From WYZ-LMO6 sp964509845 (GTDB taxonomy: Archaea > Hadarchaeota > Hadarchaeia > Hadarchaeales > WYZ-LMO6): a DNA stretch of 16,781 bases. Under the pieces are notes generated by a model that saw nothing but the letters and a program-made list of their open reading frames with translations, searched no databases and was not told the origin of the DNA. Position numbers and translations under genes: made by a program. The stretch covers positions 1 to 16,781 of the forward strand of contig CAZDZG010000022.1 of assembly GCA_964509845.1 (NCBI GenBank), given 5' to 3'. Of the stretch, positions 12,438 through 16,781 are shown piece by piece (position 1 is the first letter of the stretch; each line of letters opens with the position of its first letter).

Positions 12438-14098
12438 CAGAACTCAGAGGGCGGGCTCGGGGGCTTCTTTTCCTCCTCCTCTTCCTTCTTCTTTTCCTCC
12501 TCCGTCTTTATCGCGGCGATCACATCGTCTATCCTCAGAATCATCTCGGCAACCTCGCTGGCGGACTTTATGGCCTGCAGCTTCACCCTCAGGGGCTCCA
12601 CCACCCCCTTCTCCATCATGTCCATGATCTGCCCGCTTATCACCTCTATCCCCTTGTTCTTCCCGTCGGGCTTCTCGTGCTCGGCGCGCAGCCTGACCAG
12701 GATGTCGATGGGATCGAGGCCGGCGTTCTCGGCCAGGGTCCTGGGGATGATCTCCAGGGCATCCGCGAAGGCATTCACGGCCAGGGCCTCCCTTCCTCCC
12801 AGCTCCTTGGAGTAGTCCCGCAGCTCCTTCGCCAGCTCCATCTCGCACGCCCCTCCTCCCGGCAGGATCTTCCCATCCTCCAGCGTCACGCAGGCCACCG
12901 AGACCCCGTCGTGCACCGCCCTCTCCAGCTCGTCCACCACGTGCTCCGTCCCTCCCCTGACCAGGATGGTAACCGCCTTCGGGTCCTTGCATCCCTCCAC
13001 AAACACCATTTCCTCCCCCGCCACCTTCCTCTCCTCCACCAGCTCCGCCGACCCGAGGTCGCTGGGGCTCAGGTCCTTCAGGCTCGTCACGATCCTCCCG
13101 CCCGTGGCCTCGGCCAGCTTCTGCATGTCCGACTCCTTAACCCTCCTCACGGCCAGGATGCCGGCCTTGGCCAGGTAGTGCTGGGCCACATCGTCTATCC
13201 CCTTCTGGCAGAGGACCACGTTGGCCCCCACCCTCTTCACCTGCTCCACCATGTCCGCCAGCATCTTCCTCTCCTCGTCCAGGAAGCTCTTCAGCTGCTC
13301 GGGATCCGTGATGTTGATCTTGGCGTCCGTTTCGGTCTTCTCCACCTCGAAAGCGCTGGCGATGAGGGCGATCTTGGCGTTCTTCACCCGCTTGGGCATC
13401 CCGGGGTGAACCACCTCCTTGTCCAGCACGATTCCCCTCACCAGCTGCGAGTCCGCGGAGGAGCCTCCTATCTTCTTCTCCAGCTTCACCTTGTCCCTGT
13501 CCGCCCTTATCTTCCCGTCCTCCACCCTCACGATCTGCTTGGCCGCCTCCACGATGAGGTTCACCAGCTTGTCCCCCTTGATCTCGGATCCCTTGCTGCT
13601 TATGGAGGTGGCCACGATCTTCTTCAGCATCTCCACGTCGTCCGGGGAGATCGGACGGGCGATCCGCTGCAGGATCTCCTGGGCCTTGGCCGCCGCCTTC
13701 CGGTAGCCGCTGGCGATGATGGTGGCGTGAATGTCCTGGTCCAGGAGCTCCTCGGCCTTCTTCAGGAGTTCCCCGGCCAGGACCACCGTGGTGGTGGTCC
13801 CGTCCCCCGCCTCATCCTCCTGGGCCTTCGCTATCTCCACCATCATCTTGGCGGCGGGGTGCTCCACATCCATCTCCTTCAGGATGGTGACCCCATCGTT
13901 GGTGATCGTGATGTCCCCCAGGCTGTCCACCAGCATCTTATCCATGCCCCTCGGCCCCAGGGTGGTGCGAACGGCCTCGGCTATCACCCTGGCGGCCATG
14001 ATGTTCATGTGCTGGGCATCCCTGCCCAGGTACCTGACGGCCTTCTCGGGCAGGATCAGGACCGGAGTACCACCCAGCTGAGCCACCGGCGTTGCCAT
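12437..14098 (-). CDS. ths: thermosome subunit (group II chaperonin)
   Basis: ATP-driven protein-folding chaperonin forming double rings with a built-in lid. At 553 residues it has the normal length. Signatures include TTLGPRGMDKML (45-56), NDGVTILKEM (67-76), GDGTTTTVVLAGELL (98-112) and a later ILPGGGACEMELAKEL. The extreme C-terminus is a charged EEEKKK/EEEE stretch ending KKPPSPPSEF. Most archaeal thermosomes end in Gly-Gly-Met repeats; none is present here. ATG 14098 is preceded by GAGGTGGTGAG and a TATA element 54 bp upstream, so the mRNA has a short leader of about 28 bases, unlike its neighbours. Followed directly by rpoK. Only one subunit gene is in the window. Confidence 0.98.
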   Translation of the reverse strand: MATPVAQLGGTPVLILPEKAVRYLGRDAQHMNIMAARVIAEAVRTTLGPRGMDKMLVDSLGDITITNDGVTILKEMDVEHPAAKMMVEIAKAQEDEAGDGTTTTVVLAGELLKKAEELLDQDIHATIIASGYRKAAAKAQEILQRIARPISPDDVEMLKKIVATSISSKGSEIKGDKLVNLIVEAAKQIVRVEDGKIRADRDKVKLEKKIGGSSADSQLVRGIVLDKEVVHPGMPKRVKNAKIALIASAFEVEKTETDAKINITDPEQLKSFLDEERKMLADMVEQVKRVGANVVLCQKGIDDVAQHYLAKAGILAVRRVKESDMQKLAEATGGRIVTSLKDLSPSDLGSAELVEERKVAGEEMVFVEGCKDPKAVTILVRGGTEHVVDELERAVHDGVSVACVTLEDGKILPGGGACEMELAKELRDYSKELGGREALAVNAFADALEIIPRTLAENAGLDPIDILVRLRAEHEKPDGKNKGIEVISGQIMDMMEKGVVEPLRVKLQAIKSASEVAEMILRIDDVIAAIKTEEEKKKEEEEEKKPPSPPSEF

Positions 14099-14148
14099 CT
14101 CACCACCTCACAAACCCTTAGAATCAAATAGGTTAACTAGAGCTCCCC

Positions 14149-14156
14149 TATAAAAG
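14149..14156 (-). promoter_or_regulatory. TATA box of the thermosome-rpoK operon
   Basis: On the minus strand the element reads CTTTTATA, preceded by an A-rich GAAAAT that suits a BRE. This is the strongest core promoter seen in the window. It predicts transcription start near 14126. In the plus direction it also reads TATAAAAG, 41 bp before ATG 14193, so minor activity toward the redox operon is possible. Confidence 0.6.
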
Positions 14157-14174
14157 ATTTTCTCTTTTTCTCCC

Positions 14175-14183
14175 TTTAATTAT
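14175..14183 (+). promoter_or_regulatory. TATA-like element for the redox operon
   Basis: TTTAATTAT is centred 26 bp before the in-frame ATG at 14205 (Met5 of the flavin reductase-rubredoxin protein) and only 14 bp before ATG 14193. The 26-bp spacing matches the leaderless pattern elsewhere and favours the shorter protein. Confidence 0.45.
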
Positions 14184-14192
14184 CCGAAAAGG

Positions 14193-14885
14193 ATGAAGGG
14201 GGAGATGGACCCCAAAGCCCTCCACAAGCTCAGCTACGGGATGTACGTCCTCACCTCCAGGGATGGGGAAAAACTCAACGGGCAGATCGCCAACACCGTT
14301 TTCCAGGTAACCTCAGATCCTCCCCAGGTGGCGGTTTGCGTCAACAAGAAGAACCTCACCCACGAGTTCATCCGGAAGAGTAGGGTCTTCGCCGTCTCCG
14401 TCCTTTCCCGGGAGACCCCCTTGAAGTTCATAGGGCACTTCGGGTTCAAATCCGGGAGGGAGGAAAACAAGTTCGCGGGGGTGAGGTACAGGCTAGGGAA
14501 AACGGGAGCCCCCCTCCCCCTGGATCACTCCCTGGCCCACCTGGAGGCGGAGGTGGTGGGGGAGACGGATCTGGGAACCCACACCCTCTTCGTGGGGAGG
14601 GTGGTGGGGGCCGAGGTGGTGAGGGAGGGAGAGCCCATGACCTACTCCTACTACCAGGAGGTGAAGGGGGGAACCACCCCCAAGACCGCACCTTCCTATC
14701 GACCGCCGGAGGTGAAGAAGATGGACAAGTACCGGTGCTCCGTCTGCGGGTACCTCTATGACCCGGAGAAGGGAGACCCGGAGGGGGGCATACCCCCCGG
14801 AACCCCCTTCGAGGCCCTGCCCGAGGGATGGGTCTGCCCGGTGTGCGGAGCGGACAAGTCCCTGTTCAGGAAGGTGGAGGGTTGA
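14193..14885 (+). CDS. flavin reductase-rubredoxin fusion (high-molecular-weight rubredoxin, Hrb-like)
   Basis: Two-domain electron carrier of 230 residues. Residues about 5-160 form an FMN-binding flavin reductase-like domain (MDPKALHKLSYGMYVLTS, then NGQIANTVFQVTSDPPQ). Residues 178-228 are a rubredoxin with Cys182, Cys185, Cys215 and Cys218 in YRCSVCGYLYDP and GWVCPVCGADK. The domain order matches Hrb of Moorella, which passes electrons from NADH to FprA. The fprA-like gene follows with a TTGA overlap, which supports that role. Translation may start at Met5 (14205); family members often begin MDxKAL. Soluble, cytoplasmic. Identification is secure; direct NAD(P)H oxidation is inferred. Confidence 0.93.
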   Translation: MKGEMDPKALHKLSYGMYVLTSRDGEKLNGQIANTVFQVTSDPPQVAVCVNKKNLTHEFIRKSRVFAVSVLSRETPLKFIGHFGFKSGREENKFAGVRYRLGKTGAPLPLDHSLAHLEAEVVGETDLGTHTLFVGRVVGAEVVREGEPMTYSYYQEVKGGTTPKTAPSYRPPEVKKMDKYRCSVCGYLYDPEKGDPEGGIPPGTPFEALPEGWVCPVCGADKSLFRKVEG

Positions 14886-16069
14886 TTCAGGAGATAGCCC
14901 CTGGCATTTACTCCGTGGGGGCGGTGGACTGGGAGAGGAGGCTGTTTGACGGCCTCATCCCCCTTCCCCAGGGAACCACCTACAATTCCTACCTGATCCG
15001 GGGAAGGGAGGGAACGGTTCTCCTGGACACGGTGGACCCCTCCAAGCGGGAGGTGCTGCTGGCCAACCTGAGGGAGCTGGGGGTGAAGAAGCTGGACTAC
15101 GTGGTGGTGCACCACGCGGAGCAGGATCACTCGGGCTCCCTTCCCGAGGTGCTGAGGGAGTACCCCGAAGCCAGGGTGCTGGCCCATCCCAAGGGGAAGG
15201 AGCTCCTGCTGCTCCTTCTCCACCTGCCGGAGAACAGGATAGCTGAGGTGAAGGATGGGGAGACCCTCTCCCTGGGGGACAGGACCCTGCAGTTCCTGCA
15301 CACCCCCTGGGTCCACTGGCCCGACACCATGGTCACCTACCTCAGGGAGGAGGGGATCCTCTTCACCTGCGACTTCCTGGGCTCCCACCTGGCCGCCTCC
15401 CCCCTCCACGCGGAAGAAGGGGAGGTCTACCCCGCTGCCAAGAGGTACTACGCCGAAATCATGATGCCCTTCAGGAGCCAGGTGAGGAAGAACCTGGAGA
15501 GGGTTAGAAGCCTCAACCCGAGACTCATCGCCCCCAGCCACGGTCCCCTGCACTCCCAACCCGACTTCATCCTGAGGGCCTACGAGGACTGGAGCTCTGA
15601 CCGGGTGAAGAATGAGGTGGTCCTCCCATACCTCTCCATGCACGGAAGCGTGAAGAGGATGGTGGAACACCTCACGGACTCCCTGGCGAGCCGGGGGGTG
15701 AGGGTGAAACCCTTCGAGCTCTCGGTGACGGATGTGGGCGAGCTGGCCATGGCCCTGGTGGACGCCGCCACGCTGGTCGTCGGCTGTCCCACGATGCTGG
15801 GAGGCCCTCACCCCGTGGTGCTGCACGCGGTCCAGCTGGTGAGCGCCCTGCGGCCCAAGCTCAGGTTCTTCGGCGTGGTGGCCTCCTACGGGTGGGGGGG
15901 AAGGACGGTGGAAACGCTCTCCGAGGTGCTCTCCCGGACGGGGGCGGAGGCCCTCCCACCCGTGCTGGTGAAGGGTTATCCCTCCGGGGATGACCTGAGG
16001 GCCCTGGAGAGGCTGGCGGAGACCATCGCCGGGAAACACCGGGAGCTGGGGCTGGAGGTGGAGGGGTGA
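14882..16069 (+). CDS. fprA: FprA-type flavo-diiron protein (A-type flavoprotein, O2/NO reductase)
   Basis: Reduces O2 to water or NO to N2O with electrons from rubredoxin or a similar donor, protecting anaerobes. From TTG 14882 the protein has 395 residues, the usual length. The beta-lactamase-like domain carries the diiron ligands His78, Glu80, Asp82, His83 (HAEQDHSG), His145 (WVHWPDT), Asp164 (TCDFLGSH) and His220 (PSHGPLH). The flavodoxin domain begins near 245 with the FMN loop SMHGSVKRM (252-260), then PTMLGG and ASYGWGG. The TTG start overlaps the preceding TGA (TTGA). Longer in-frame starts inside the rubredoxin add only shadow sequence. The longer-standing question of O2 versus NO preference cannot be read from sequence. 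Confidence 0.95.
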   Translation: MIQEIAPGIYSVGAVDWERRLFDGLIPLPQGTTYNSYLIRGREGTVLLDTVDPSKREVLLANLRELGVKKLDYVVVHHAEQDHSGSLPEVLREYPEARVLAHPKGKELLLLLLHLPENRIAEVKDGETLSLGDRTLQFLHTPWVHWPDTMVTYLREEGILFTCDFLGSHLAASPLHAEEGEVYPAAKRYYAEIMMPFRSQVRKNLERVRSLNPRLIAPSHGPLHSQPDFILRAYEDWSSDRVKNEVVLPYLSMHGSVKRMVEHLTDSLASRGVRVKPFELSVTDVGELAMALVDAATLVVGCPTMLGGPHPVVLHAVQLVSALRPKLRFFGVVASYGWGGRTVETLSEVLSRTGAEALPPVLVKGYPSGDDLRALERLAETIAGKHRELGLEVEG

Positions 16070-16533
16070 GGCTGGAAGAACTCATGAAGGAGATGGTCAG
16101 GAGGGAGAAAGAAATAGTGGCCTCCGTGAGGGATAGCCTGGAGAAGATGTCCCATCCCGCCGTGAAGGAGGTGCTGGAGGGGATTTCTCTGGATTCCCTG
16201 AAGCACGCCAAGATGTACGAGGCCGCTCTCAGGCTGCTGGCGGGGGTTAGGGAGGGGGTGAAGGAGGAGCAGCTGAGGGAGCAGGAGGAGCTACTGAGGA
16301 AGCACCTGAGGTGGGAGGAGGAGCTGATGGGGAAGATAGGCTCCGTGCTTCCTGAGGTTGAAAACGAGAAGGTGAGGATGCTGCTGGAGGCCATCCTGTC
16401 GGACGAGAGGAGACACCATCTCCTCCTGAAGAAGGTACTGGAGCTGCTGGTGAGGGGGGAGACGATCACGGAGGAGGACCTGTGGGACCTCCTCTGGAAG
16501 AACGTCCCCTACCACGGGGCTCCCGGAGGATAA
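16066..16533 (+). CDS. ferritin-like (rubrerythrin-related) four-helix protein
   Basis: A 155-residue, almost wholly helical protein fitting a ferritin-like diiron bundle. Candidate metal-binding positions are Glu16 in helix 1 (RREKEIV), Asp43 and His47 in helix 2 (LDSLKHAKMYEAAL), the Glu84-86 cluster in helix 3 (HLRWEEELMGKI) and Glu114 and His117 in helix 4 (LSDERRHHLLL). There is no rubredoxin domain, so it is not a full rubrerythrin. The GTG start overlaps the FprA TGA (GTGA), placing it in the same redox operon. Likely iron handling or peroxide scavenging; activity is inferred from fold and context. Confidence 0.75.
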   Translation: MRLEELMKEMVRREKEIVASVRDSLEKMSHPAVKEVLEGISLDSLKHAKMYEAALRLLAGVREGVKEEQLREQEELLRKHLRWEEELMGKIGSVLPEVENEKVRMLLEAILSDERRHHLLLKKVLELLVRGETITEEDLWDLLWKNVPYHGAPGG

Positions 16534-16542
16534 AACTTAAAG
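16530..16542 (+). promoter_or_regulatory. possible internal TATA element before the desulforedoxin-like gene
   Basis: ATAAAACTTAAAG overlaps the end of the ferritin-like gene and lies about 32 bp before TTG 16569. It could give separate expression of the small protein in addition to read-through from the redox operon. Confidence 0.35.
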
Positions 16543-16558
16543 GTGGGGGGAGGAAGGG

Positions 16559-16563
16559 GGAGG
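16559..16563 (+). promoter_or_regulatory. ribosome binding site selecting the TTG start
   Basis: GGAGG ends five bases before TTG 16569. Longer in-frame starts, such as the one at 16482, would read through the ferritin-like gene in a shadow frame. This site therefore decides the start. Confidence 0.6.
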
Positions 16564-16568
16564 AGAGC

Positions 16569-16694
16569 TTGAAAAAGGGAGAGAAGTACCGCTGCCAGAA
16601 GTGCGGGCTGATCGTAACCATAGAGAGCCCCTGCACCTGCACGGCCTGCGACCTGATCTGCTGCGGCCTTCCCCTCAAACCCCTCAAGAAGTGA
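16569..16694 (+). CDS. desulforedoxin-like small iron protein with extra cysteines
   Basis: A 41-residue protein, about the size of desulforedoxin. It has the CxxC at Cys9 and Cys12 (YRCQKCG) and the CCG at Cys31-Cys32 (LICCGLPLKPL), which in desulforedoxin and the desulfoferrodoxin N-terminus hold an Fe(SCys)4 centre. Unusually it has three more cysteines (22, 24, 27) in SPCTCTACDL, giving seven in 41 residues. They might bind a second metal or change the centre. The start is TTG with a well-placed GGAGG. As the last gene of the redox operon it probably exchanges electrons with the rubredoxin or FprA partners. Confidence 0.8.
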   Translation: MKKGEKYRCQKCGLIVTIESPCTCTACDLICCGLPLKPLKK

Positions 16695-16735
16695 GGAGGG
16701 ACCAAGCGGGGTAAAGGCCGGGTGAAGGGAGAGAG

Positions 16736-16781
16736 ATGGGCATACCCCAGCTCCTCTTTTCCTCCCTCTGGTTCATCCTCC
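16736..16781 (+). CDS. N-terminus of a membrane protein (partial), possibly CDP-archaeol synthase
   Basis: ATG 16736 is preceded by AAGGGAGAG and opens a frame running off the right edge: MGIPQLLFSSLWFIL, the start of a hydrophobic span. Archaeal CarS (DUF46) proteins often begin with a similar short hydrophobic leader into the first transmembrane helix, from memory. Fifteen residues cannot prove this; another membrane protein is quite possible. Confidence 0.45.
   Translation, partial: MGIPQLLFSSLWFIL

Noticed and set aside
12677..14131. A 484-codon plus-strand open frame antisense to the thermosome gene
   Set aside because: The thermosome is unambiguous; the antisense product is Leu/His/Gln-rich without domains.
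14157..14177. T-rich stretch as a transcription terminator
   Set aside because: It lies between two divergent promoters rather than after a gene, so it is better read as core promoter and BRE sequence.

Overview
The window is archaeal chromosome, very compact and rich in G+C. It encodes a group II chaperonin (thermosome), RNA polymerase subunit K, FEN-1 with a C-terminal PCNA-binding box, an archaeal-type short triosephosphate isomerase, a Hef-type helicase, an Hjc-type resolvase and a DUF371 protein. Most operon-leading genes have a TATA-like element 25-30 bp before the start codon, as in leaderless archaeal transcripts. Arginine codons are mostly AGG and coding strands are strongly purine-rich, which suggests a thermophile. 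Hef and DUF371 lean toward a euryarchaeal or related lineage, but I cannot name the taxon. There is no gene-free stretch above 300 bases. I see no rRNA, tRNA, complete CRISPR array or insertion sequence.

Layout. Positions 1-178 hold an AT-rich edge and a possible C-terminal gene remnant. An operon on the minus strand carries a HhH-GPD DNA glycosylase and 4-alpha-glucanotransferase (2247 down to 179). Diverging from it is tpiA (2416-3087). A long minus-strand operon (7908 down to 3084) encodes a flippase-like membrane protein, a GT4 glycosyltransferase, a NodB-type deacetylase, an Hjc-like nuclease and a Hef-like helicase. Its first three genes look like surface glycan or glycolipid assembly. 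Its last two look like a helicase-nuclease pair for branched DNA.

The centre (7940-10609) has a B12-binding radical SAM enzyme followed by a tiny Trm112-like zinc protein with a non-canonical start. DUF371 on the minus strand and protein-L-isoaspartate methyltransferase on the plus strand diverge from each other. FEN-1 (minus) and a DAPG-hydrolase-like protein (plus) then diverge from one TATA element exactly midway between their start codons. The thermosome and rpoK form a minus-strand operon (14098 down to 12207).

The right end (14193-16694) is a redox-stress operon: a flavin reductase-rubredoxin fusion, an FprA flavo-diiron protein, a ferritin-like protein and a cysteine-rich desulforedoxin-like protein. 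Together they could carry electrons from reduced pyridine nucleotide through flavin and rubredoxin to reduce O2 or NO and to handle iron. A membrane protein, possibly CDP-archaeol synthase, starts at the right edge.

The most unusual points are the overlapping helicase and Hjc-like genes with Glu-to-Ser at the nuclease active site, the symmetric one-TATA divergent promoters, three convergent pairs whose stop codons share one CTAG, an apparent lost stop in the deacetylase, and the extra cysteines of the desulforedoxin-like protein.
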